This document shows, one piece after another, positions 39,013 through 47,393 of a stretch of 64,000 nt of DNA. The translations under genes and the position numbers were made by a program. Source of the stretch: Alistipes sp. (GTDB lineage: Bacteria > Bacteroidota > Bacteroidia > Bacteroidales > Rikenellaceae). The stretch spans positions 1-64,000 of the forward strand of contig JAFZFX010000047.1 in the NCBI GenBank assembly GCA_017555695.1, given 5' to 3'. The notes under the pieces are model-generated. The model was not told the origin of the DNA. It worked only from the letters and a program-made list of their open reading frames with translations, and ran no database searches. Numbering within the stretch: position 1 is the first letter of the stretch; the number at the start of each line of letters is the position of its first letter.

Positions 39013-40938
39013 ATGAACACTCCAAGCAACATAAACCAAACCGACCCGACAACGGCCGTTCTGCGCAAATACTGGGGCTATAGCGATTTTCGCCCCGGGC
39101 AGAGACCTATTATCGATTCGGTGATGGCACGCCGTGACACTTTGGCTCTGATGCCTACGGGCGGAGGCAAGTCGCTGACCTATCAGGTACCGGCACTCGC
39201 CTCCGACGGATTGTGTATTGTCATCACGCCACTTATTGCGCTGATGAAGGACCAGGTGGACCGTCTGAGGAGTATGGGCATCGCCGCCACGGCCATACAT
39301 TCGGGATTGTCATATTCGCAAATTGACATTGCGTTAGACAACTGCGTCTATGGCGATATGAAATTCCTCTATATCGCACCCGAGCGTCTGGCAACCGAGG
39401 CCTTCCGACTGAGAGTTCAGCGTATGAATGTCAGCCTGTTAGCAGTCGATGAGGCACACTGCATCTCGCAGTGGGGCTACGACTTCCGACCCGCCTATCT
39501 GCGCATCAAGGAGGTGAGAAAACTCCTCCCCGATGTACCCATTCTGGCGCTCACGGCATCGGCCACACAGCTCGTTGCCGATGACATAATGCGACAGCTC
39601 GCCTTCGAGCAACCTAACATCATACGCAGTAGTTTTGCCCGCGAAAACCTCTCGTTGGCCGTCAGACACACCGACGACAAAAACGAGCAGTTGCTGCGCA
39701 TTATAAACAATGTCGAGGGGTCAGGAATCGTCTATATGCGTTCACGCGAAGGTTGCGAACAGCTGGCCGAATCGCTACACGAAATTGGCATTTCGGCATC
39801 GTACTACCACGCAGGACTACCCTACACCGAGCGCACGATGCGTCAAGAGGAGTGGACATCGGGCAAGAAGCGTATAATGGTGGCTACCAACGCATTCGGA
39901 ATGGGTATCGACAAAGCCGATGTAAGGTTTGTGGTACACTACTCGATGTGTGATTCACTCGAGAGTTACTACCAGGAGGCGGGACGCGCAGGCCGTGACG
40001 GCAAGCGTAGCTACGCCGTATTGTTGGTGGCATCAGATGACAAATCGAGAATCGAAAGACACTTCGAGCAGGAGTTCCCGCCAATAGAGGATATAAAGAG
40101 TATCTACGAGAAGATTTGTAGTTATCTACAAGTCCCCATTGGTGATGCGTTATACTCGTCGTTCATATTCAATATTCACGAATTTTGCACTCGCGAACAT
40201 ATCTACATCGGCAAGGTAAAGTCGGCACTCAAGCTACTACAACAGAATGGTTATATGACACTTACCGAGGAGTTGGAGAACCCCGCAAAGTTGATGTTCT
40301 GTGTGAGCCGTGACGACCTCTACAAGATACGCATCGACCGCCGCGATTTGGACCATATCATCCGCACCATACTGCGAATGTACAACGGTGTTTTCACGGA
40401 GTTCAAGTCGATAAACGAGCGCGACATAGCCGCCTCGAGTGGCTACACAGTCGAGCGCGTAAAGGAGTCGCTGAAGCGTATGTGGCAGATGAGGATAATC
40501 CGCTATATACCATCCAACCGCTCGCCTATGATTTTCTTTGACGAGGAGCGACTGCCGACCAAGGATGTATACATCTCGCCCGAGACATATCTGCACCGCA
40601 AACAGCTTATGGCCGAGCGATTTGAGAATATGATACACTACGCCGCAAACGAAGAGGAGTGCCGTAGCGTAATCATCCAGCACTACTTCGGCGACGAGCA
40701 GGCCAAGCCGTGCGGAGTGTGTGATGTATGTCTGGCCCGCCGCCGTCGCGCGAAAGGCGACACCGAGCAACTCTGCGACACCATCATCAAGGCACTGAAA
40801 GAGGCACCTCTCACAGCCCGCGAAGTGTGCCGCGAGGTGAAAGCCGACCCACAAATGGTGGCATCGGCAATAGACAAGTTGAAAGAAGAGGGTAAAATAT
40901 CTGCCGAGAGTGGTGGGAAACTGATAATAATTGAGTAA
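39013..40938 (+). CDS. recQ: RecQ family ATP-dependent DNA helicase
   Basis: Unwinds DNA 3' to 5' in recombination and fork repair. About 641 residues: Walker A TGGGKSLTYQ, DEAHCISQWG, the QxGRxGRD-type motif VI QEAGRAGRDG, and the RecQ zinc ligand cluster (CRSV ... CGVCDVC). A winged-helix-like C-terminus (REVCREVKADPQMVASAIDKL) replaces a typical HRDC domain. The start is uncertain: ATG at 38983 would add ten residues, but ATG at 39013 fits homologues better. A DEDDy exonuclease gene follows after 26 bp. Confidence 0.93.
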   Translation: MNTPSNINQTDPTTAVLRKYWGYSDFRPGQRPIIDSVMARRDTLALMPTGGGKSLTYQVPALASDGLCIVITPLIALMKDQVDRLRSMGIAATAIHSGLSYSQIDIALDNCVYGDMKFLYIAPERLATEAFRLRVQRMNVSLLAVDEAHCISQWGYDFRPAYLRIKEVRKLLPDVPILALTASATQLVADDIMRQLAFEQPNIIRSSFARENLSLAVRHTDDKNEQLLRIINNVEGSGIVYMRSREGCEQLAESLHEIGISASYYHAGLPYTERTMRQEEWTSGKKRIMVATNAFGMGIDKADVRFVVHYSMCDSLESYYQEAGRAGRDGKRSYAVLLVASDDKSRIERHFEQEFPPIEDIKSIYEKICSYLQVPIGDALYSSFIFNIHEFCTREHIYIGKVKSALKLLQQNGYMTLTEELENPAKLMFCVSRDDLYKIRIDRRDLDHIIRTILRMYNGVFTEFKSINERDIAASSGYTVERVKESLKRMWQMRIIRYIPSNRSPMIFFDEERLPTKDVYISPETYLHRKQLMAERFENMIHYAANEEECRSVIIQHYFGDEQAKPCGVCDVCLARRRRAKGDTEQLCDTIIKALKEAPLTAREVCREVKADPQMVASAIDKLKEEGKISAESGGKLIIIE

Positions 40939-40964
40939 CTTTGCGTCCTCAATTAATTTAGGGT

Positions 40965-41738
40965 ATGGAGTTTCAAGCAACAATAAGCAATGAGCAGACG
41001 GCAGAGCTTGCATCGGCCCGCTTCGATGGCGAGATTATCGTCGTGGAGCGTGACGAGCAGGTGAAGGATATGTGCCGTGACCTGTCAACTCAGCGCATCA
41101 TTGGATTCGACACCGAAACCCGACCCTCGTTCAAGGCTGGCGTAACAAACAAAGTGGCTCTGCTACAGCTATCTACACACAAGCGATGCTATCTGATACG
41201 ACTCTGTCGCACACGACTGCACAACGCAATACTGAAGATACTGAGCAACCCCGCCATAATAAAGATTGGCGCCGATGTGGCTGGCGACATCCGCTCACTG
41301 CACGCCTTGAGACACTTTACAGAGCGCGGTTTTCTGGACCTCCAACACATAGCCATCAACTGGGGCATCGAGGAGAAGAGCCTGCGTAAACTCTCGGCGA
41401 TAGTGTTGGGACAGCGAGTCTCGAAGGCACAGCGTCTGAGCAACTGGGAGGCAGGAAAGCTGACTCCGCAACAGCAGATGTATGCGGCTACAGATGCTTG
41501 GGTCTGCATAAAGATTTACGAGAAGTTAATCGAGACCGAGCCTTTAACAAAGCTACAGCCACTGGAGCAGATGGTTGTGCAGCCCGCAAAGCCAACACCG
41601 AAGCGCACACAAAAACCGACTGCCAAGCCAATGGCAAAACAGCCGGCAAAGCAACCCGCAGCGGAAACAGCAACAGAGACAAAACCGAAGGCCAAGGCCC
41701 GAGTAAGAAGAAAAAGAAAAATCAAAAAAGAGATATGA
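40965..41738 (+). CDS. DEDDy-type 3'-5' exonuclease (WRN/RNase D-like) with basic tail
   Basis: A 257-residue protein. Residues 1-185 form a DnaQ-superfamily exonuclease with motif I GFDTET (D49, E51), motif II in the GADVAGD segment, and motif III YAATDAW (Tyr/Asp, so DEDDy). From about residue 195 the tail is low-complexity, with Lys, Pro, Ala and Thr, ending in an RVRRKRKIKK basic cluster, likely nucleic-acid-binding. Placement directly after recQ recalls Werner protein, where the same exonuclease type and a RecQ helicase are one chain. Its stop overlaps the next gene (ATGA). Confidence 0.87.
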   Translation: MEFQATISNEQTAELASARFDGEIIVVERDEQVKDMCRDLSTQRIIGFDTETRPSFKAGVTNKVALLQLSTHKRCYLIRLCRTRLHNAILKILSNPAIIKIGADVAGDIRSLHALRHFTERGFLDLQHIAINWGIEEKSLRKLSAIVLGQRVSKAQRLSNWEAGKLTPQQQMYAATDAWVCIKIYEKLIETEPLTKLQPLEQMVVQPAKPTPKRTQKPTAKPMAKQPAKQPAAETATETKPKAKARVRRKRKIKKEI

Positions 41739-42934
41739 CACAGACACAGATATATCTTCGACGAGGCAAGGAGGAGTCACTCCTGCGCCGTCACCCGTGG
41801 ATTTTCTCGGGAGCAATAGAGCGCATCAAGTGCAATGCAAAGGAGATTAAGGAGGGCGAGTTGGTTGATGTATTCACCAAACAGGGTGATTTCATCGCAC
41901 GCGGCCACTACCAGATAGGCTCCATTGCGGTCAGAGTCCTCACCTTCGAGGATGAGCCTATCGACCAGCAGTGGTGGAACCACAAGGTTGCCGTTGCTTA
42001 CGATGTACGCCGCACACTGGACCTCACAGACAACGCCGACACAACCTGCTACCGCCTCATTCACGGCGAGGGCGACTCACTGCCTGGCTTGGTGGTGGAT
42101 ATCTATGGCACAACAGCCGTAGTACAGTGCCACTCTGTGGGTATGTACCTCTCGCGTATGGCTATTGCCGAGGCTCTGCGCACGGTGTATGGCGACAAGC
42201 TGACATCAATCTACGACAAGAGCTCACAGACCGTACCCTTCAAGGCAGGACTAAATGCCGTTGATGGCTACATCTGGGGACACTCTGACCACAAGACACA
42301 CATCGTTAAGGAGAACGGCCAGCAGTTCCTCGTAAATTGGGAGGAGGGCCAGAAGACAGGTTTCTTCCTCGACCAGCGCTACAACCGCGAGTTGGTTAAG
42401 CACTACTCGAAGGGACGCACCGTACTCAATACATTCTGCTACACGGGAGGTTTCTCTGTTTACGCCGCAGCAGGTGGCGCCGTAGAGGTATGCTCGGTGG
42501 ACGCTTCAGAGCGTGCCGTGAAGTTGGCCGACGAAAATATGCGCCTCAACTTCGGCGACACCATTCCCCACAAGGCCGTAGCTGCCGACGCCGTAGAGTA
42601 TATCAAGCAGATTGGCAACAAGTACGACTTGATAATCCTCGACCCGCCCGCATTCGCCAAGCACCACAAAGTGTTGGGCAACGCAATGCAGGGATATAAG
42701 CGAATCAACGCCCGCGCACTCTCTCAAATCAAGAGTGGCGGTATCCTGTTCACCTTCTCTTGCTCGCAGGCTGTAAGCAAGGAGCTGTTCCGCACCACCG
42801 TATTCTCGGCTGCCGCCATCGCCGGCCGCAAGGTACGCATCCTGCACCAGCTCACCCAGCCCGCCGACCACCCCATCAACATCTACCACCCCGAAGGCGA
42901 ATACCTCAAAGGCTTGGTATTGTATGTAGAGTAA
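41735..42934 (+). CDS. Class I SAM-dependent rRNA methyltransferase (RlmI-like)
   Basis: A 399-residue protein with an N-terminal PUA-like domain (IYLRRGKEESLLRRHPWIFSGAI) and a Rossmann methyltransferase domain: VLNTFCYTGGFSVYAA as motif I, DASERAV and the NPPF-type motif in the form LDPPAFAK. This matches the RlmI/YccW group that methylates a cytosine in 23S rRNA; the exact target is inferred. The start is ATG at 41735, which overlaps the exonuclease stop by four bases (ATGA); the frame continues upstream within the exonuclease gene but without similarity. Confidence 0.9.
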   Translation: MTQTQIYLRRGKEESLLRRHPWIFSGAIERIKCNAKEIKEGELVDVFTKQGDFIARGHYQIGSIAVRVLTFEDEPIDQQWWNHKVAVAYDVRRTLDLTDNADTTCYRLIHGEGDSLPGLVVDIYGTTAVVQCHSVGMYLSRMAIAEALRTVYGDKLTSIYDKSSQTVPFKAGLNAVDGYIWGHSDHKTHIVKENGQQFLVNWEEGQKTGFFLDQRYNRELVKHYSKGRTVLNTFCYTGGFSVYAAAGGAVEVCSVDASERAVKLADENMRLNFGDTIPHKAVAADAVEYIKQIGNKYDLIILDPPAFAKHHKVLGNAMQGYKRINARALSQIKSGGILFTFSCSQAVSKELFRTTVFSAAAIAGRKVRILHQLTQPADHPINIYHPEGEYLKGLVLYVE

Positions 42935-42971
42935 AACAAAATATCTACCCCTCACAAACGAGAATCATAAC

Positions 42972-43010
42972 AAAAAAAACAGAGCAGAACTCTTCAGTTC
43001 TGCTCTGTTT
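42972..43010. terminator. Bidirectional terminator between the methyltransferase gene and tRNA-Pro genes
   Basis: A perfect 14-bp stem (42977-42990 with 42997-43010; AAACAGAGCAGAAC and its complement) with a 6-nt loop. On the minus strand it is followed by eight T, terminating the tRNA-Pro transcript. Confidence 0.88.
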
Positions 43011-43017
43011 GCATCTG

Positions 43018-43092
43018 TCGGGATAACAGGATTCGAACCTGTGACCTCCAACTCCCGAAGCTGGCGCGCTAACCGGACTGCGCTACATCCCG
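43018..43092 (-). tRNA. tRNA-Pro (anticodon CGG)
   Basis: A 75-nt cloverleaf on the minus strand. The acceptor arm CGGGATG pairs with TATCCCG and the D arm is GCGCAGTCCGGTTAGCGC. The anticodon stem CCAGC/GTTGG encloses loop TTCGGGA with anticodon CGG, and the T arm is AGGTTCGAATCCT. CCA is not encoded. It is the second of two adjacent proline tRNA genes. Confidence 0.96.
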
Positions 43093-43128
43093 ATGCCCAA
43101 TAAAAAAGTGAGCCGAGGCGGCTCATTG

Positions 43129-43203
43129 TCGGGATACCAGGATTCGAACCTGGGACCCCCTGCTCCCAAAGCAGGTGCGCTAACCGGACTGCGCTACATC
43201 CCG
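43129..43203 (-). tRNA. tRNA-Pro (anticodon TGG)
   Basis: A 75-nt cloverleaf on the minus strand with the same acceptor and D arms as its neighbour. The anticodon stem CCTGC/GCAGG encloses loop TTTGGGA, giving anticodon TGG, and the T arm is AGGTTCGAATCCT. It is first in the transcript behind a full promoter; the 36-bp spacer to the other tRNA holds a small GAGCCG/CGGCTC hairpin. Confidence 0.96.
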
Positions 43204-43292
43204 AGTTTTGCGTAGCCTCCTGACAACTGCATTGCAACTGCTCACAACCAGTGCGGAGGGCGCATATCGTACAATTTTACGATTTCGTGCGG

Positions 43293-43323
43293 CAAAGATA
43301 TGTAACTTTTTCGTCTTATACAA
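43293..43323 (-). promoter_or_regulatory. Promoter of the tRNA-Pro genes
   Basis: On the minus strand TTG (43321-43323), 20 bp and TATCTTTG (43293-43300) form a full promoter about 90 bp upstream of the first tRNA. The 210-bp gap to the next protein gene holds nothing else recognisable. Confidence 0.78.
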
Positions 43324-43412
43324 GTTTTTGAGATGCTTTTTACCAAAAGCAGCCCGATATGCTGGTATGTCATATCGGACTGCGTATCCTTTTGAATCAA
43401 CCGATTAATCTG

Positions 43413-44243
43413 TTACAACTCCACATCCACATAGACTGCATAGTGGTCAGATGCCTTTTTTACATTGCCAGAGTAAACCTCCTTTACAACATCGGAGCCT
43501 ACGACTTTGGCAGGTACGGCTGCGTTGTTAAGCTGTAGGATGTAGTCGATGCAGAGCTTATTGGGTGACTTTACCGAGGTGCCCTTAGCTGTGAGAGAAA
43601 TTACAGTCCACTCCTTGCGAAACTCATCCATCATAGGGCTTTCGGGAAAAGCATTCATATCTCCTCCCAAGAATACTGGCTTTGTTGAGTTGCCATACAA
43701 CCTCTTGATTTGGGCATTAAGATACTCAACCTGTGCAGGTTGTCCACCATTTAGGTGGGTGCAGGCCACGACATAGTCCTTATATTCAACTATAGTCAAT
43801 ACGCGCGGTTCGCTCTTCTCATTGACGGGAATGGGAATATAAAGCGTCTTGAGAACTTTCTTATTTCTGCTCACTACGCCCGTTCCATATTTTCCGCCCT
43901 TATACTCAATTGCTGGGCCATAGAAATAGCTCCACTTGGGGTTGCACAACTCTGCGATTGCCTGCAATTGGAAGTAATCATTACGAGTATTACAACTGTC
44001 GAGCTCCTGGATAGCTACTGCGTCGGGCTGCAACTCCTTAATTATGTTAGCCAATAGCTCTACATTATCCTTAGCCGTAAAATCTTTGTCGTGAAACTTA
44101 CATATTGCCCCTACATTGTAGGTCATAAGGCGTACAACACCCTTAGGTTTGGGCGCAATAGATGCCTGGCCGCCGTTACGATTTCCGCCAGCCATCAGTG
44201 TTACGACGCACAATGTTGCAAAGATTGAGTATATGGCCTTCAT
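43413..44243 (-). CDS. Secreted endonuclease/exonuclease/phosphatase-fold protein (second of three)
   Basis: A 276-residue exported protein with a signal peptide; there is no clear lipobox Cys. The EEP core includes LMTYNVGAI, IQELDS, ACTHLNGG, GGDMNAFP and SDHYAVYVDV. Relative to its neighbour at 44259 it has an N-terminal extension and different loops. It follows that gene by 15 bp, so the pair is co-transcribed. Likely a secreted phosphoesterase; substrate unknown. Confidence 0.86.
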   Translation of the reverse strand: MKAIYSIFATLCVVTLMAGGNRNGGQASIAPKPKGVVRLMTYNVGAICKFHDKDFTAKDNVELLANIIKELQPDAVAIQELDSCNTRNDYFQLQAIAELCNPKWSYFYGPAIEYKGGKYGTGVVSRNKKVLKTLYIPIPVNEKSEPRVLTIVEYKDYVVACTHLNGGQPAQVEYLNAQIKRLYGNSTKPVFLGGDMNAFPESPMMDEFRKEWTVISLTAKGTSVKSPNKLCIDYILQLNNAAVPAKVVGSDVVKEVYSGNVKKASDHYAVYVDVEL

Positions 44244-44258
44244 AAATCGGTCTTGTTA

Positions 44259-45017
44259 CTAATTAATCTTTACCTCAGCTACGATAGGACGGTGGTCTGA
44301 CTCTATGGGCGCATCGGTAATCGAGTGCTCTAATACCTCGAACTTAGCCACCTTGTCGCTCTTGAGCAGGCAGATGTAGTCAATCTCAATCTCAGGCTTA
44401 TCGGCAGGGAAGGTGTACGAAGGTGTTACATCCTTTTTGAATATAACAAAATCCTCTGCCATAACCTTCATTGACTCCTCTTCTGGCTCGGCGTTGAAGT
44501 CGCCTGCAATCATTACGGGCTTGTCGAGCTTCGACAACTCGTCAGCAATGATGCCTACAGATGTCAAACGATCCTCGGCATGCAACGAGAGGTGAGTACA
44601 GCAGTAGTAGTAATCCTCCAACTCAACAATCAGCAATGAGCGAGGTTCCGAACGACAAGGCAACGCCACACGGCGGAAAGACAACGGCTTCTCCTTAGTA
44701 AGCATACCTATACCATACTTACCACCCATATAATCAATCGAGCCAGCGAATGTGGGATACATGCCAGTAAGGTCTGCCAAATTCTTCAGCATATCCTGAC
44801 CCTCAAAACGAGCTGTCATACTATCCAACTCCTGAATGGCTATAGCCTCGCAGTCGGCAGACTTGATGACATTAGCTATACGATCATAGTCGAGTTTGTT
44901 GTCCAAACCCTTGCAGTTGCGGACATTGTAACTCATCACGCGAACATGTGTAGGTTCGCTGCACGATGCCATACAGAATAGCAGTGCTGTAAATAGTAGT
45001 GTAGAGATCTTTTTCAT
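44259..45017 (-). CDS. Endonuclease/exonuclease/phosphatase-fold lipoprotein (third of three)
   Basis: A 252-residue exported protein with lipobox CMASCSE near residue 18. The EEP motifs MSYNVRN, IQELDS, THLSLHAED, AGDFNAEP and SDHRPIVAEV are all present. It resembles the protein at 34487 in length, lipobox and the FTFPAD/YTFPAD segment near the C-terminus, more than the adjacent paralogue does. It is first gene of a two-gene unit. Confidence 0.87.
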   Translation of the reverse strand: MKKISTLLFTALLFCMASCSEPTHVRVMSYNVRNCKGLDNKLDYDRIANVIKSADCEAIAIQELDSMTARFEGQDMLKNLADLTGMYPTFAGSIDYMGGKYGIGMLTKEKPLSFRRVALPCRSEPRSLLIVELEDYYYCCTHLSLHAEDRLTSVGIIADELSKLDKPVMIAGDFNAEPEEESMKVMAEDFVIFKKDVTPSYTFPADKPEIEIDYICLLKSDKVAKFEVLEHSITDAPIESDHRPIVAEVKIN

Positions 45018-45106
45018 AGTTAAAATGTTTTGTTGCGTAAAATTACCGCTTTTCAGCCGAAAAATAACTTTTTAGACGAAAAATGTAAAAAAAAGTTTTG
45101 CGAATG

Positions 45107-45138
45107 TTGCAGGTTTGGAATTTTTATGTATATCTTTG
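45107..45138 (+). promoter_or_regulatory. Promoter of the SPFH cluster
   Basis: TTG (45107-45109), 21 bp and TATCTTTG (45131-45138) form a promoter with a predicted leader of about 65 nt before the ATG at 45207. Confidence 0.7.
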
Positions 45139-45206
45139 TGATATCAAAATAATATCAGATTAAAAGCCGAAAAATAACTAATGTAAAACTTAATACTATT
45201 TACCTT

Positions 45207-46169
45207 ATGGAAAACAAGAATTTTGAGTACTCAGGTTGGAAAGTCAATGGTTTTGTAGCATTGATTCTCATTATTGCCCTCGTGGCAGCATCTGTTGTGA
45301 TGATCGTAAAGGGCGTTAATATGCTTGACGCAGGAACTACTACCGTAGGCACCGTAATGCTTGTTGGCGGCATCGTATTGCTGATTCTGTCGCTTATCGC
45401 TTGCAAGGGCTTTATGCTGCTGGAGCCTAACGAGGCTCGCGTACTGACATTCTTCGGTAAGTACTGCGGTTCGTTCTATAACACTGGTTTCTGGTGGGTG
45501 AACTTCTTGATGTCAGCAAAGAACATCTCACTGCGTGCGCGCAACCTCAATGCCGAGCCTATCAAGGTAAATGACAAGAGCGGTAACCCCATTATGATTG
45601 GTCTGGTATTGGTATGGAAACTCAAGCGTGACGAGATCTACCGCTCGGTATTCGATATCGACGCCACTGCCGACAGCACAGGAATGGTTACACAGAGCAG
45701 TCGTATGCGTATGTTGGAGAACTTCGTGTCTGTTCAGAGCGACGCCGCTCTGCGTCAGGTGGCAGGATGCTACGCTTATGACAATAACACTTCAAACGAC
45801 GAGGAGGAGACTACATTGCGTAGCAGTAGCGACGAGGTGAACAATGTTTTGGAGGAGCGTCTGGCCGAGCGCCTGGCTATTGCAGGTATCGAGGTTGTTG
45901 AGGCTCGTATCAACTACCTTGCTTATGCACCCGAGATTGCAGCCGTGATGTTGCGTCGCCAGCAGGCCGATGCTATCATTGCTGCCCGCGAGAAGATTGT
46001 TGAGGGTGCTGTTTCTATGGTTAAGATGGCTCTGGATAAGCTCTCTACAGACGAGGTTGTTGAGCTTGACGACGAGCGCAAGGCGGCAATGGTTACAAAT
46101 ATGCTGGTAGTGTTGTGCGCTGACGAGTCAGCACAGCCCGTAGTTAATGCAGGTACAATGCACCATTAA
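45207..46169 (+). CDS. SPFH (stomatin/prohibitin/flotillin) domain membrane protein
   Basis: A 320-residue protein with two N-terminal transmembrane helices (about 15-35 and 45-68) and an SPFH domain (about 68-260; [18 protein letters not shown], then helical [35 protein letters not shown]). Such proteins form large oligomeric membrane scaffolds or cages and often regulate proteases or membrane fluidity. It is the first gene of a cluster with a ribbon-helix-helix protein and small membrane proteins. It has no NfeD partner, unlike classical stomatin operons. Confidence 0.9.
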   Translation: MENKNFEYSGWKVNGFVALILIIALVAASVVMIVKGVNMLDAGTTTVGTVMLVGGIVLLILSLIACKGFMLLEPNEARVLTFFGKYCGSFYNTGFWWVNFLMSAKNISLRARNLNAEPIKVNDKSGNPIMIGLVLVWKLKRDEIYRSVFDIDATADSTGMVTQSSRMRMLENFVSVQSDAALRQVAGCYAYDNNTSNDEEETTLRSSSDEVNNVLEERLAERLAIAGIEVVEARINYLAYAPEIAAVMLRRQQADAIIAAREKIVEGAVSMVKMALDKLSTDEVVELDDERKAAMVTNMLVVLCADESAQPVVNAGTMHH

Positions 46170-46178
46170 TATTGCATA

Positions 46179-46388
46179 ATGGCAAAGAAAAACGAAAATA
46201 AAAGTTTTGTTCTGCGCGTGGACGCCGCAACGATGGATGCATTGGAGCGGTGGGCCGAGGATGAGTTCCGCAGCATCAATGGGCAACTGCAATGGATTAT
46301 TGCAGATGCCCTGCGACGCAGTGGCCGTCTGAAGAAGGTCAAGAGCGAAGCAGTACACAGCGAGGAGACAACTGAGGGAAAGGAGTGA
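46179..46388 (+). CDS. Arc-type ribbon-helix-helix protein
   Basis: A 69-residue protein whose N-terminal half (KSFVLRVDAATMDALERWAEDEFRS, then INGQLQWIIADALR) follows the Arc/MetJ ribbon-helix-helix pattern: a short strand, then two helices, dimerising to bind DNA. The C-terminal tail is charged and probably disordered. It lies 9 bp after the SPFH gene, so the two are co-transcribed. It may regulate the cluster or simply bind nucleic acid; no toxin partner is evident. Confidence 0.8.
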   Translation: MAKKNENKSFVLRVDAATMDALERWAEDEFRSINGQLQWIIADALRRSGRLKKVKSEAVHSEETTEGKE

Positions 46389-46391
46389 TGT

Positions 46392-46460
46392 ATGATAAGC
46401 GTAATCGTAATGTTTGCAGCAAGCGCTGCAATGTGGGTTTGCAAATTAATCAGAATGTAG
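46392..46460 (+). CDS. Candidate 22-residue membrane microprotein
   Basis: A short frame between the RHH gene and the next membrane-protein gene encodes 22 residues: a hydrophobic run (ISVIVMFAASAAMWV) ending in a basic/polar C-terminus (CKLIRM). AGGAG lies 7 bp before the ATG, unusual in this phylum. It ends 4 bp before the next start. The composition suggests a single transmembrane helix, but the frame is short enough to arise by chance. Confidence 0.38.
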   Translation: MISVIVMFAASAAMWVCKLIRM

Positions 46461-46464
46461 AACC

Positions 46465-46890
46465 ATGGGAGAGTTTAAGAAAAAGTGGTTTCAGACCGTG
46501 TGGCTGATTCTGATGGCCGCACAGCTACTTATAGATAGAATTCAGCGAAGCTCCGATGCTTTGTGGGCTCAGGGCCCTGGCCTCACTATGCTCAACAAAG
46601 TGTTGATGTGGATAATCTTCCCGATGACCCTGTTATTGTTTATCTTGCACAACATCGAGTCTTGGCGCAAGGGCGAACGCCACTTCTGGAGAATGTGGCA
46701 AAAGGGTTCATTGGCTCTGCTCGTAGGAGGTGCATTGGGTTCTCTGCTGGTCGTGGTTGTAAAGAAATGCAAGGGAGAAGCACTGGAGATAGACAATGGA
46801 ACTCGCTTGATCATATTGGCCGTATTCTCGGTGATAGGTCTTGTCTGCGCCTTCGCGCGATATAAATTCAAGACCTGGCGAGAGAAATAA
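46465..46890 (+). CDS. Uncharacterised small membrane protein
   Basis: A 141-residue protein with about four predicted transmembrane segments (near 8-24, 45-62, 79-98 and 113-132) and a basic C-terminus (RYKFKTWREK). No family recognised. It lies in the SPFH cluster, 76 bp after the RHH gene (with the microprotein frame between) and 32 bp before the next membrane-protein gene, so a shared transcript is likely. Confidence 0.7.
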   Translation: MGEFKKKWFQTVWLILMAAQLLIDRIQRSSDALWAQGPGLTMLNKVLMWIIFPMTLLLFILHNIESWRKGERHFWRMWQKGSLALLVGGALGSLLVVVVKKCKGEALEIDNGTRLIILAVFSVIGLVCAFARYKFKTWREK

Positions 46891-46922
46891 TCAATTAGAA
46901 AAATCTGTTAGATGTTAGTTTT

Positions 46923-47390
46923 ATGGGATTTAGAGTCGTAAGAATAGGTAAAACGGTATGGAACCCACGCATCATCAAGCGCTATCCGTTGGTTAGCTTC
47001 CTTGTTGTAATGGCTGTCTATATATTGATTGCAAAACTATTTATCAAGGATGATCCAATGTGGTATAAGGTCATTTTCTTTATCATATCGGGATGGACCT
47101 ACAGCGCAATCGACAACCAGTTGCCTCGCAAACGATATAGAGATTTGGCCATAATTCTCGGCGGATTCACTCTGCTGTTTTCAAGCATTGTGTTCAAGGA
47201 GTTGGTTATAAATAAAAACAGACCCAATCTCGACACCGCCGATTTTGCGATAATGGCGGCACTGACAATCTTGCCTTTGATCTATTGTATCTATTCTGTG
47301 TGGCGTCTGCGTCGAGAAATTATGATGTATAAAGAGATTAAACTCCAACGAGAGTTGCGAGCCAAGCGTAAAAGAAGTTTAGGTTATTAG
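46923..47390 (+). CDS. Uncharacterised small membrane protein
   Basis: A 155-residue protein with a basic N-terminus, about four transmembrane helices (near 24-41, 49-63, 74-92 and 107-127) and a strongly basic, coiled-coil-like C-terminus (RREIMMYKEIKLQRELRAKRKR). No family recognised. It ends 3 bp before the sirtuin gene. Confidence 0.72.
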   Translation: MGFRVVRIGKTVWNPRIIKRYPLVSFLVVMAVYILIAKLFIKDDPMWYKVIFFIISGWTYSAIDNQLPRKRYRDLAIILGGFTLLFSSIVFKELVINKNRPNLDTADFAIMAALTILPLIYCIYSVWRLRREIMMYKEIKLQRELRAKRKRSLGY

Positions 47391-47393
47391 TCT

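Noticed and set aside
43302-43316. TGTAAC followed by CGTC near the tRNA-Pro promoter as a third ECF site
   Set aside because: The two boxes are only about 6 bp apart rather than 16 bp, so it is not a promoter of that type.
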